A stretch of DNA of 64,000 nt, from NCBI GenBank assembly GCA_945901845.1, contig CAMDLR010000004.1, forward strand, positions 1 through 64,000, read 5' to 3'. A program made the translations under genes and the position numbers. Under the pieces are notes generated by a model. It saw only the letters and a list, made by a program, of their open reading frames with translations. It ran no database searches and was not told the origin of the DNA. This stretch comes from Sediminibacterium ginsengisoli (GTDB taxonomy: Bacteria; Bacteroidota; Bacteroidia; Chitinophagales; Chitinophagaceae). Of the stretch, positions 1 to 8,663 are shown in pieces; position 1 is the stretch's first letter; each line of letters opens with the position of its first letter.

Positions 1-1159
1 TATCCCTATTAGTAATTGTATTAATAGCCATATCAACCGCATGTTTGTATTAACGCAGTTTAATTCTGCGTCACTTAATAAGCATATCAAAAACACGTAT
101 CACTTCAGTGCTTTTAGTAGTGGCTTTGTTGATATTTTAGCCGCCGAACAAACGCCTGATAATCCAGGATGGTTTCAGGGTACCGCCGATGCCGTGCGTC
201 AATCACTGCGCCATATTTCAAATTTAGATTTTGATTACATTTTAATTTTAAGTGGGGATCAACTCTATCAAATGGACTTTAATGATATGTGGCAGGCGCA
301 TATTACAAAAGGTGCCGATATTTCTATTGCCACCATTCCAGTAGATAGTAGAGATGCCCCCGAGTTTGGCATTTTAAAAACAAACGATGAAAATTTAATT
401 ACTTCTTTTATAGAAAAGCCATCGCCAGATGTGCTACCTAATTGGATAAGTGATACAGGTACAGCAATGCAGGCAGCAGGTAAAAATTATTTAGCGTCGA
501 TGGGTATTTATATTTTTAGTAAAAAAGCACTCTACCATTTACTCAACGAGGTGCATCCGAATGCCACTGATTTTGGTAAAGAAATTATGCCACAGGCAAT
601 TGATTCGTATAAAGTAGTGAGTTTCCAATACGATGGTTATTGGACCGATATTGGAAATATTTATTCATTTTTTGAAGCTAATATTGGCCTCACCGACGAT
701 GTGCCCAAGTTTAATTTATTTGACAACACTAAAACGGTATATAGCCGAGCCCGAATGTTACCTCCTGCAAAAATTAGTGGCACAAGGCTTAACAAAAGTA
801 TCATTGCAGAAGGGTCCATTATTTTAGCGGACGTCATAGACCAATCTGTAGTTGGTATACGGGCCAGAATAGGATCTGGAACTACCATTACCAATGCCTA
901 TGTTATGGGTAATGATTATTACGAAACCCTCGAGCAAATTCATGAAAATACAGCTGTTGCTAATCCGCTCATTGGTATTGGAGAGCGTTGTGTGATAGAA
1001 TCTGCCATTATTGATAAAAATTGCCGTATTGGTAACGATGTTATCATAAAAGGAGGAAAGCACCTGGCCAACACCGATCACCCCTTATATGCCGTTAAAG
1101 ATGGTATTGTGGTGATAAAAAAAAGGGCAGTTTTACCAGATGGTTTTGTGATTGAGTAG
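1..1159 (+). CDS. glgC: Glucose-1-phosphate adenylyltransferase (5' end cut by window edge)
   Basis: Makes ADP-glucose from glucose-1-phosphate and ATP, the committed step of bacterial glycogen synthesis in the cytoplasm. The ORF track starts at the ATG at 41, but the frame stays open to base 2 and reads IPISNCINSHINRMFVLTQF, which is the conserved N-terminal nucleotide-binding part of GlgC, so the true start lies left of the window. Visible hallmarks are LSGDQLYQMDF (the GlgC form of the sugar-nucleotide Asp motif), SMGIYIF, GYWTDIG and a C-terminal left-handed beta-helix with repeated GxxxxI turns (IIAEGSII, GIGERCVIESAIID). It is followed after about 70 bases by a sugar transporter, then amylase and glgB on the same strand. 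The identification is firm; only the missing N-terminus is unknown. Confidence 0.95.
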   Translation, partial: IPISNCINSHINRMFVLTQFNSASLNKHIKNTYHFSAFSSGFVDILAAEQTPDNPGWFQGTADAVRQSLRHISNLDFDYILILSGDQLYQMDFNDMWQAHITKGADISIATIPVDSRDAPEFGILKTNDENLITSFIEKPSPDVLPNWISDTGTAMQAAGKNYLASMGIYIFSKKALYHLLNEVHPNATDFGKEIMPQAIDSYKVVSFQYDGYWTDIGNIYSFFEANIGLTDDVPKFNLFDNTKTVYSRARMLPPAKISGTRLNKSIIAEGSIILADVIDQSVVGIRARIGSGTTITNAYVMGNDYYETLEQIHENTAVANPLIGIGERCVIESAIIDKNCRIGNDVIIKGGKHLANTDHPLYAVKDGIVVIKKRAVLPDGFVIE

Positions 1160-1227
1160 GTGTTTGATAGGTTTTTTGACTATTTTAGTGGATATGTATT
1201 TTTTACACATTGCTAAATACGATTGCT

Positions 1228-2610
1228 ATGTCAAATTCATCCGCTAGTCCAACGCCCTTAGTTGGCGTAAAACCCAAACCTAGGTTATCACTAGGCCAAA
1301 TCTTTTTCATGAGTTTTGGTTTTTTGGGTATTCAATTTGGATTTGCACTTCAAAATGGTAATGCCAGTCGAATACTTCGTTCATTTGGTGCCGACGTAGA
1401 TCAACTTCCTGCGTTTTGGATTGTTGCACCACTCATGGGTATGCTTGTGCAACCAATTATTGGACATTATAGTGATCGAACTTGGAACCGAATTGGGAGA
1501 CGGAAACCTTATTTTTTAGTCGGTGCTCTGCTTTCTTCTATTGCACTTTTATTTTTACCCAACGCAGGTGCTGTTGCATCTGTTGTTCCAGCACTTTGGA
1601 TTGGCGCAGGTATTGTTATGATCATGGACGCTTCATTTAATGTGGCTATGGAGCCCTTTAGAGCACTTGTAGCAGATAATTTACCGGATGCACAAAGCAC
1701 AAGCGGGTTTGCGGTGCAAACATTTTTAATTGGCGTAGGTGCCGTTGCGGGATCTGAACTTCCAGGATGGTTGGCAAAACTTGGATTCTCGCAAGATGCA
1801 GGACCAACGGGCGTCGCAGACAATATCAAGTATGCATTTTATATTGGTGCAGCTGTATTTATTATAGCAATTTTAGTGACGGTAATTTTTTCTAAAGAAT
1901 ATCCACCTGCTCAGTATGAGGAGTACCATGGTGTGCAATCAGAAGCAACAAAAAAAGCAGGCTTATCAGAAATTTTTGTTGATTTCAAAAAAATGCCGCG
2001 CACGATGAAGCAGTTAGGCCTGGTTCAATTTTTTTCGTGGTTTGCACTTTTTAGCATGTGGGTATTTACAACCGATGCAGTAGCAACACATGTTTATAAA
2101 TTATCTGGTGATGATGTTTTATCTGTGGCATATAATGAGGCAGGTAATAAAGTGGGTTCTGCATTTGGTACGTATAATTTAGTGGCTGCTATTTACGCGT
2201 TATTCTTACCGGTGGTGGCTAAATTTTTAGGGCGCAAGGGCACGCATGCATTTTCGTTATTTGCCGGAGGCATTGGTCTAGTTTCTATTTATTTTATTAC
2301 CGATCCAGCCATGCTTACCTACTCTATGATTGGCGTAGGGCTTGCTTGGGCTAGTATTTTAGCTATGCCCTATGTGATTTTATCGGGTTCTATTCCTGCT
2401 GGAAAACTTGGTATTTATATGGGTATTTTTAATTTCTTCATTACACTCCCTCAAATTATTAATGGTATTTGTGGCGGTTGGATTGTGAAGCATATTTATG
2501 GTGGACAACCCATTTATGCGATTGTGCTTGCAGGTTTTTTAATGCTATGCGCATCGGTGAGTGTTTTATTTGTGTATGATCCTGGTGCATCAAAATTAGC
2601 CAGTAAATAA
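1228..2610 (+). CDS. MFS sugar transporter, SLC45/maltose-permease-like
   Basis: A 460-residue inner-membrane transporter of the major facilitator superfamily with about 12 hydrophobic segments. The loop after segment 2 reads GHYSDRTWNRIGRRKPYFLV, which matches the GxxSDRxxxxxGRRKP signature of the SLC45/GPH-like sugar:cation symporters, so the expected substrate is a disaccharide or maltodextrin. The track uses a TTG at 1210; the ATG at 1228 (MSNSSASPTP) is preferred because the six extra residues add nothing. It lies between glgC and a secreted GH13 enzyme whose start is only 27 bases from its stop, so import of oligosaccharides released by that enzyme is a reasonable inference. The substrate itself cannot be read from the sequence. 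Confidence 0.85.
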   Translation: MSNSSASPTPLVGVKPKPRLSLGQIFFMSFGFLGIQFGFALQNGNASRILRSFGADVDQLPAFWIVAPLMGMLVQPIIGHYSDRTWNRIGRRKPYFLVGALLSSIALLFLPNAGAVASVVPALWIGAGIVMIMDASFNVAMEPFRALVADNLPDAQSTSGFAVQTFLIGVGAVAGSELPGWLAKLGFSQDAGPTGVADNIKYAFYIGAAVFIIAILVTVIFSKEYPPAQYEEYHGVQSEATKKAGLSEIFVDFKKMPRTMKQLGLVQFFSWFALFSMWVFTTDAVATHVYKLSGDDVLSVAYNEAGNKVGSAFGTYNLVAAIYALFLPVVAKFLGRKGTHAFSLFAGGIGLVSIYFITDPAMLTYSMIGVGLAWASILAMPYVILSGSIPAGKLGIYMGIFNFFITLPQIINGICGGWIVKHIYGGQPIYAIVLAGFLMLCASVSVLFVYDPGASKLASK

Positions 2611-2636
2611 TGTATTTAATTTTCAAAATAATAAAC

Positions 2637-4505
2637 ATGAAAAAAATTATTTCGTTTGCATTCCTTATTTGTATGATAAGTTTCGCAACAGCACAGCAAG
2701 TGACCATGTATCCTACCAATTGGTTTGTAGGTATGAAGCTAAACAAAGTGCAAGTACTTTTAAGAAGTACAGACCCTAGTTTTTCAAAGGCAAAATTTGA
2801 GGTAAAATACCCGGGTGTTACCTTAACTAAAACGCACTCTTTTACCAACGGAAAATATGTAGCGCTTGATCTTACCATTGCACCTACTGCAAAAGTGGGT
2901 AATGTAAAGATTAGTGCAACAAATGCAGGTACAGTAATCGTTTACGACTGGGCATTGTTAAATAGAAGAGAAGGAAACGGAACCAAATTTGCACAAGGTG
3001 TGCGTAGCGAAGATGCTGTTTATTTACTCATGCCAGACCGCTTTAGCAACGCCGATAAAACCAATGATGCCTTTAAAGATATGCGTGATAGTGTTGCCAA
3101 TGCAGGTGATATACTCCTTCGTCATGGAGGAGATTTAAAAGGGGTAGAAAATCATTTAAATTATATTAAGGAACTGGGCATGACATCTATTTGGATGTGT
3201 CCCATTATTGAAAATGATATGCCACAAAGTAAAGAAGCTGCAGGTTGGATGAGTGGTTATCATGGATACTGGTTTACCGATCATTATAAAGTGGACAAAC
3301 GTTTTGGTGGTAACGAGGCGTACAAATCATTATCTGATGCAATGCATAAAAATGGATTAAAATTAATTCAGGACGCGGTATACAATCACGTTGGTGATAT
3401 GCACTGGATGCATCATGATGCGCCAGCACTTGATTGGATCAATCAGTGGAATAGCTACACGGGTAGTACACACAGAGAAGAAACAGTGTATTCAAATAAT
3501 GGAAGTGCCATTGATAAAAAGAAAATGTTAGATGGTTGGTTTGTGCCACATTTACCGGATGTAAATCAGCGCAACCCTTATGTTTCTAATTATTTAATCC
3601 AGCACGCCATTTGGACCACCGAAACTTTTGGTGTTGATGGTTGGAGGGTAGATACCTATAAATATTGTGATGAAGCGTTTATGAACCGTGTAAACGATGC
3701 GTTAATGCTTGAATATCCTAAGCTTACCATTTTTGGTGAAACAGTTTCTAGATCTGTAACGGGTACTGCTTATTTTGCGCGCAATACGATGGATGTTCCT
3801 TTTAAACACAATGTTGAAGGCGTTACTGATTTTCCAGTGCATTTTAGTTTTTTAGATGCCGTAAATCAGCCATTTAGTTGGGACAATGGCTTGTCTAAAT
3901 TGTATGTGACTTTATCGCAAGATATTTTATACAAGAATCCTTTAAACAATAGTATTTTCTTAGACAACCATGATAACAACCGTTTTTTATCGATGGTTGG
4001 GGAAGACTATAATAAATTTAAAATGGGGATTGGTCTTTTGTATACAACCCGAGGTATTCCGCAGTTGTATTACGGTACAGAAATTCTCATGAAAAATTTT
4101 ATGAACCCAAGTGATGCCATGGTGCGTCTTAATTTTCCAGGTGGATTTCCGGGCGATGCGGTTAATAAATTTGAAGCGGTTGGTAGAAACGCAAAAGAAA
4201 ATGATGCTTTCAATTTTGTAAAAACAATTGCCAATTTTAGAAAAGGATCACCTGCATTAACAAAGGGTAGCACTACCATGTTTGTTCCTAAAGATGGCTA
4301 TTTTGTTTATTTCAGAAAAGCAGACAACCAAACAATTATGTGTGTCGTAAATAGTAACGACAAAGCACAAGACGTTCAGTTTTCCTATTATGCCGAATTA
4401 ACAAATGGTTTTAAAGGCGGAAAAGAAGTGGTAACGGGCTATCAAGTTGGCACTCAATTTTCTATTCCTGCAAAGCAAATGTGGATTATTGAATTGAATA
4501 AATAA
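2637..4505 (+). CDS. Secreted GH13 alpha-amylase / cyclomaltodextrinase-type enzyme
   Basis: A 622-residue exported alpha-glucan hydrolase resembling neopullulanase/cyclomaltodextrinase (SusA-like). The ATG at 2637 begins a clear signal peptide (MKKIISFAFLICMISFATA, then QQ); the track start at 2610 would put nine unneeded residues in front. After an N-terminal beta-sandwich of the Cyc-maltodextrinase-N type come all four GH13 motifs: DAVYNH, GWRVDTYKY with the nucleophile Asp near residue 339, FGET with the acid/base Glu near 368, and FLDNHD. The C-terminus is a small beta domain. Expected site is the periplasm or outer surface. It follows the MFS gene by 26 bases and precedes glgB by about 30, so the four genes look like one operon handling alpha-glucan uptake and storage. 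Confidence 0.92.
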   Translation: MKKIISFAFLICMISFATAQQVTMYPTNWFVGMKLNKVQVLLRSTDPSFSKAKFEVKYPGVTLTKTHSFTNGKYVALDLTIAPTAKVGNVKISATNAGTVIVYDWALLNRREGNGTKFAQGVRSEDAVYLLMPDRFSNADKTNDAFKDMRDSVANAGDILLRHGGDLKGVENHLNYIKELGMTSIWMCPIIENDMPQSKEAAGWMSGYHGYWFTDHYKVDKRFGGNEAYKSLSDAMHKNGLKLIQDAVYNHVGDMHWMHHDAPALDWINQWNSYTGSTHREETVYSNNGSAIDKKKMLDGWFVPHLPDVNQRNPYVSNYLIQHAIWTTETFGVDGWRVDTYKYCDEAFMNRVNDALMLEYPKLTIFGETVSRSVTGTAYFARNTMDVPFKHNVEGVTDFPVHFSFLDAVNQPFSWDNGLSKLYVTLSQDILYKNPLNNSIFLDNHDNNRFLSMVGEDYNKFKMGIGLLYTTRGIPQLYYGTEILMKNFMNPSDAMVRLNFPGGFPGDAVNKFEAVGRNAKENDAFNFVKTIANFRKGSPALTKGSTTMFVPKDGYFVYFRKADNQTIMCVVNSNDKAQDVQFSYYAELTNGFKGGKEVVTGYQVGTQFSIPAKQMWIIELNK

Positions 4506-4533
4506 AGGTTGTACCTTACACCAAACAACAACA

Positions 4534-6468
4534 TTGGAAATCGCGACTCCTTCACATCTATCACAAGCATCTGTTTGGGAATACTCTTTATTTTCAGAAG
4601 CAGATGTGCGTAATTTTCAGGCGGGTACGCATTATCAGTTGTATAAACTTTTTGGAAATAAGCAGCTTCAGGTAAATGGAATAGCAGGAACTTATTTTGC
4701 AGTTTGGGCACCTAGTGCTTCGGCTATTTTTGTTACCGGTAATTTTAATGGATGGAATGAATTATCACATCCGCTGCATGTTAGGCCAGATTCATCTGGC
4801 ATCTGGGAAGGTTTTATTCCGGATGTAGCAGCGGGGGAACTCTATAAATATCATATTCACGGATTTGAGGGCGTACAACTTAATAAGGCAGATCCATTTG
4901 CGCATTACGCCGAAAAAAGACCAGAAACAGCTTCTATTACCTGGCAAACAAATTACCATTGGTCCGATCAAAATTGGATGGAGCATCGAAAAAAGAAAAA
5001 TGCATTAGATGCACCTATATCTGTGTACGAAATGCATTTGGCTAGTTGGATGCGTCCTATTCCTTCCGATGAAGGGAGTTACAATACCTATGCGCAAATA
5101 GCGGAAAGGCTGGTTCCGTATGTACTTGAAATGGGTTTTACGCATATCGAGCTCATGCCTGTTATGGAACATCCATTTGATGGCAGTTGGGGTTATCAGG
5201 GCACAGGTTTTTTTGCGCCTACATCTAGGTTTGGAAACCCGCAAGATTTTGCTTCATTTATTAATGCTTTTCATAACGCAGGCATTGGTGTTATTTTAGA
5301 CTGGGTACCATCGCATTTTCCGTATGACGCACACGGTCTTTATTTATTTGATGGTTCGCATACCTACGAATATGCCGATATGCGCAAAGGGTTTCATCCC
5401 GATTGGAACTCTTATATTTTTAATTATAAACGTGGTGAAGTAAAATCATTTTTAATTAGTAGTGCGCGTTTTTGGGTAGACAAATTTCATATCGACGGAT
5501 TACGGGTAGATGCAGTTAGCTCTATGTTGCGCTTAGATTATAGTAGAAAAGCAGGAGCATGGGAACCCAACGAATTTGGGGGTGATGGTAATTTAGAAGC
5601 GGTTGCTTTTATCAAAGATTTAAATGAAACACTCTATCGTGATTTTCCGGATATCCAAACCATTGCAGAAGAAGCAACCGATTGGCCGGGAGTTAGTAAA
5701 CCAACATCTATGGATGGACTTGGTTTTGGTATGAAATGGATGATGGGTTGGATGCATGATACGATTGATTATTTTAAAGCTGATCCGCTGATGCGGGCTG
5801 GGATACAGGATAAGTTTTCTTTTAGTATGATGTATTACTACGATGAAAATTTTATGCTACCCTTAAGTCATGATGAAGTGGTGCACGGAAAGAGCCCCAT
5901 GATTTATAAAATGCCTGGTGACGATTGGCAAAAGTTTGCCAATTTAAGGCTCCTCTATGCTTATATGTTTATGCATCCGGGTGCTAAGCTTTTGTTTATG
6001 GGTAATGAATTTGCTGCCACCACCGAATGGAATTATAAAACAGAACTGCCTTGGCATTTGCTAGCGCATCCAAGTCATGGCGGTATGAAATATTGTGTAC
6101 AAAAGTTAAACGAGTTATATACCTCACAACCTGCTTTGTATGAACTTCAATTTGATCCCGCTGGGTTTGAATGGATAGATCTACAACACAGATCCGAATC
6201 TGTGATGGCCTTTAAACGTAAAGGAAAAAATCCTGCTGAGGATATTGTTGTGCTCATCAATGCCACACCTGTTGTAAGGCATGATTGGAAAATAAGTGTG
6301 CAAGGAAAACCAAAATGGCAGGAAATATTTAATAGCGACAATCAAGATTTTTGGGGCACCGGGGTTGTTTATAACCCGGATATACCTTGCGTTTGCGTGG
6401 ATGTTCAAAAAAATTGGTATGAACTTACTTTACAGTTGCCTGCTTTGAGCGCGGTGGTATTAAAATAA
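4534..6468 (+). CDS. glgB: 1,4-alpha-glucan branching enzyme
   Basis: Introduces alpha-1,6 branches into glycogen. The 644-residue protein has an N-terminal CBM48-like domain (GTYFAVWAPSA, VTGNFNGWN) and a GH13 catalytic barrel with DWVPSHF, GLRVDAVSSML (nucleophile Asp near 327), TIAEEATDWP (acid Glu near 379) and LPLSHDEVVHG, the last typical of branching enzymes. The start is a TTG at 4534; no in-frame ATG occurs before the conserved domain, so a non-ATG start is likely. It is the last plus-strand gene of the glycogen cluster, and its TAA directly abuts the stop of the minus-strand histidine kinase gene. No glgA is visible; it may lie left of the window. Confidence 0.95.
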   Translation: MEIATPSHLSQASVWEYSLFSEADVRNFQAGTHYQLYKLFGNKQLQVNGIAGTYFAVWAPSASAIFVTGNFNGWNELSHPLHVRPDSSGIWEGFIPDVAAGELYKYHIHGFEGVQLNKADPFAHYAEKRPETASITWQTNYHWSDQNWMEHRKKKNALDAPISVYEMHLASWMRPIPSDEGSYNTYAQIAERLVPYVLEMGFTHIELMPVMEHPFDGSWGYQGTGFFAPTSRFGNPQDFASFINAFHNAGIGVILDWVPSHFPYDAHGLYLFDGSHTYEYADMRKGFHPDWNSYIFNYKRGEVKSFLISSARFWVDKFHIDGLRVDAVSSMLRLDYSRKAGAWEPNEFGGDGNLEAVAFIKDLNETLYRDFPDIQTIAEEATDWPGVSKPTSMDGLGFGMKWMMGWMHDTIDYFKADPLMRAGIQDKFSFSMMYYYDENFMLPLSHDEVVHGKSPMIYKMPGDDWQKFANLRLLYAYMFMHPGAKLLFMGNEFAATTEWNYKTELPWHLLAHPSHGGMKYCVQKLNELYTSQPALYELQFDPAGFEWIDLQHRSESVMAFKRKGKNPAEDIVVLINATPVVRHDWKISVQGKPKWQEIFNSDNQDFWGTGVVYNPDIPCVCVDVQKNWYELTLQLPALSAVVLK

Positions 6469-7620
6469 TTAGTTGGCAAGCGGTAATTGCAAGCAAAATG
6501 TAGTACCCTTTCCTGGCTCTGTTTGTTTGATAAATAATTTACCCTCATGGTAGCTTTCCATAATTCTTTTACTGAGTGGAAGTCCGAGCCCCCAACCTCT
6601 TTTTTTAGTCGTATAACCGGGTTCGAATATTTGATTGGCAGTTTTACTATCCATGCCTTTACCTGTATCTGTTATTGTAATATTCACTTGTTTGTTTTGT
6701 ACCGAAGCCATAATAGTAATTTTACCAGCGCCTTCTGTGGCATCTAGTGCATTTTTGATTAGGTTTTCTAATACCCAATCAAAAAGAGGAACAGAGAGCA
6801 TTACAAAAGCTTCTGCGGGAAGGCTGCATTCTATAATTACCTGCTTGCTAGATCTAAGTTTCATGTAGGCTACCATGCGTTCAATTTCTATAAATGGATT
6901 GCTACGGGTAAGTTGTGGGGTACTTCCTATTTTCCCAAATCGATCCGAAATAAGTTGTAATCTTTCAATGTCTTTTTCAATCTCAAAAACAATGGGGTCT
7001 TTGGTGTCTTTTTCTTTTAATAAAGTAATCCATCCCTGTAGGCTAGAAACCGGCGTGCCCAGTTGGTGGGCTGTTTCTTTGGCCATACCTAGCCATAATT
7101 TATCCTGCTCATTTTTATACCGTGAACGTAATGTACTTACTGCGATAAAAACAAATAAAGCCACAATAAATAGTTGAATGTACGGATACCATTCTACTTC
7201 TTTTAGCAGCTTGCTAGGGCCGTAGTAATAGTGGTTGGCTATGTATGGTGAATCACTAATAACAACAACGATGGGTTCTTTAGAAAACGTTTTAAAGTCT
7301 GCTAACTTTTTTGTCAGGTACAAGCTATCTGATGCAATGCTTGCTGTATCGAGATTAAGTGCGTTACCTGTTGGAATTCCTTTTTCATTGGTTTCAATGA
7401 TGGGGATGTCTTCATTGTCGGCACTAATTTGGATGGCAAGGTTTAGGTTGCTACTGTCTTTACTACTTAAAATAGTTTGTTGCGCTTCTATCCATTCACG
7501 CACATATTTTTTTTCGGTATTGGCAATTTTACCTGCTACATACGTCGAATAAAATATAGTGGCGCATACAAATAGTATGGCAATAAATACGAGTAAGCCT
7601 GACCACCGATATTGTTTCAT
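6469..7620 (-). CDS. Orphan membrane sensor histidine kinase
   Basis: A 383-residue inner-membrane kinase. An N-terminal membrane segment (WSGLLVFIAILFVCATIFYS) and a second near residues 140-165 flank a periplasmic sensor region of roughly 110 residues with no domain I recognise. The cytoplasmic part has the phospho-acceptor box (KETAHQLGTPVSSLQGW), N box (LIKNALDA), G1 box (DTGKGMD) and G2 box (GWGLGLPLSKRI). No HAMP domain is obvious. The track start at 7626 is a TTG two codons before the ATG at 7620, which is preferred. No response regulator lies nearby, so its partner must be elsewhere. The coiled-coil gene upstream ends only six bases before this start, so the two are probably co-transcribed. 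Confidence 0.9.
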   Translation of the reverse strand: MKQYRWSGLLVFIAILFVCATIFYSTYVAGKIANTEKKYVREWIEAQQTILSSKDSSNLNLAIQISADNEDIPIIETNEKGIPTGNALNLDTASIASDSLYLTKKLADFKTFSKEPIVVVISDSPYIANHYYYGPSKLLKEVEWYPYIQLFIVALFVFIAVSTLRSRYKNEQDKLWLGMAKETAHQLGTPVSSLQGWITLLKEKDTKDPIVFEIEKDIERLQLISDRFGKIGSTPQLTRSNPFIEIERMVAYMKLRSSKQVIIECSLPAEAFVMLSVPLFDWVLENLIKNALDATEGAGKITIMASVQNKQVNITITDTGKGMDSKTANQIFEPGYTTKKRGWGLGLPLSKRIMESYHEGKLFIKQTEPGKGTTFCLQLPLAN

Positions 7621-7626
7621 GGTCAA

Positions 7627-8574
7627 TTAAAACAAGCCGCCTTTTTTAAGGCTAGTTATACCTTCTCCAATTTTAAATCCGTTGTTATAAATTTCAATTT
7701 TATAATTGCCCATTTCAAAAGCAGCAGCTTGTTTCCAGTCAAAGCTAACTTGGCTAGCTTTTCCTTGTTCGTAATTTACACTTACTTTACTGGTATAACT
7801 TCTGTTTCCTTCATCTCTGGTATTAAATGAAGCACCTTCTGAAATAGATTTTCCATCAGGACCTGTGATACACACATAAATATCTTTGGTGCCTGATGCA
7901 GAAATTTTATTTGGGTCAAGTGTAAAAGAAATGCGAATAAGATCGGCACGTTTTGCAGAAGTTGTTGCTTTGGCCGCGCCATTATTTTTTACATTAAGTG
8001 CAGCGATTGCAATATTGGAAGCATGTAAAGTAGACGCAATATCTACTTTTTCATCTAGTTCCTTTTTAGTGGCAGTTAGGTTTTGCTCTAAATTTTGTTT
8101 ATCGTTTGTTAGTTGAGATTTTTCTGTGTTTAATTGCTCATTGGCAACATTGAGTTGTTTGTTTTCACCTTTCAATTTTTCGATTTCAGCAAATAAGCCC
8201 TCTACTTTGCCATTTAGTTCCAGAATCATTTGACGAGCTAGTGATAAGTCAGCATCTGAAGCCTGTTTGTTTTTTATGATAGCACTTATTTTTGATTTTA
8301 GTTGCTGAATTTCATTGCCTCTTTCTGCAAGTGCGCCCTGTAATTGACTATTGTTAAGTGTTAATGAATCTGCTTTTGCAGACACTAAGTCGTAAGCTTC
8401 TTGTATGGCACCTCTACTGCTATCCACAAATTGAATTTTAGTTTCCATTAGGGTAACAGTGTCTTGATGTTCTTTTTTATTATACAAAAAGTATGCCCAG
8501 CTTCCCACCAGGGCCAAAACTAAAAATAGAATAATTCCTTTGTTGTTACTATTGTTTCCGTTGGTTACTGGCAT
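7627..8574 (-). CDS. Membrane-anchored coiled-coil protein of unknown function
   Basis: A 315-residue protein with one N-terminal membrane segment (GIILFLVLALVGSWAYFLYN) and then a long heptad-rich coiled coil from about residue 45 to 190, including EIEKLKGENKQLNVANEQLN. The last 110 residues form a globular, probably beta-rich domain (IRISFTLDPNKISASGTKDI; SFDWKQAAAFEMGNYKIEIY). It has no catalytic motif I recognise. Topology suggests the coiled coil and C-terminal domain sit in the periplasm, possibly as a spacer or sensor. It is transcribed ahead of the histidine kinase, with six bases between its stop and that ATG, so a signalling link is possible but is inference. Similar ORFs in Bacteroidota are usually left as hypothetical. 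Confidence 0.8.
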   Translation of the reverse strand: MPVTNGNNSNNKGIILFLVLALVGSWAYFLYNKKEHQDTVTLMETKIQFVDSSRGAIQEAYDLVSAKADSLTLNNSQLQGALAERGNEIQQLKSKISAIIKNKQASDADLSLARQMILELNGKVEGLFAEIEKLKGENKQLNVANEQLNTEKSQLTNDKQNLEQNLTATKKELDEKVDIASTLHASNIAIAALNVKNNGAAKATTSAKRADLIRISFTLDPNKISASGTKDIYVCITGPDGKSISEGASFNTRDEGNRSYTSKVSVNYEQGKASQVSFDWKQAAAFEMGNYKIEIYNNGFKIGEGITSLKKGGLF

Positions 8575-8651
8575 ATATATGTGTTTTGATGCAAATTAAA
8601 TAAAATCGATTGAATCCTGTGTAGTTTTAGCAATTTGATAAGATTTTCTAG

Positions 8652-8659
8652 CATCTTTG
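8652..8659 (+). promoter_or_regulatory. Near-consensus -7 box for holA
   Basis: CATCTTTG differs by one base from the Bacteroidota -7 consensus TAnnTTTG and ends four bases before the holA ATG. No -33 TTTG is seen at the usual 19-21 base spacing. If it is used, the transcript starts at or next to the ATG. Confidence 0.4.
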
Positions 8660-8663
8660 CAGC

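Noticed and set aside
661-1081. Minus-strand ORFs of 77 and 85 residues inside glgC
   Set aside because: They are frame shadows of a strongly conserved enzyme, with no promoter, start context or family likeness.
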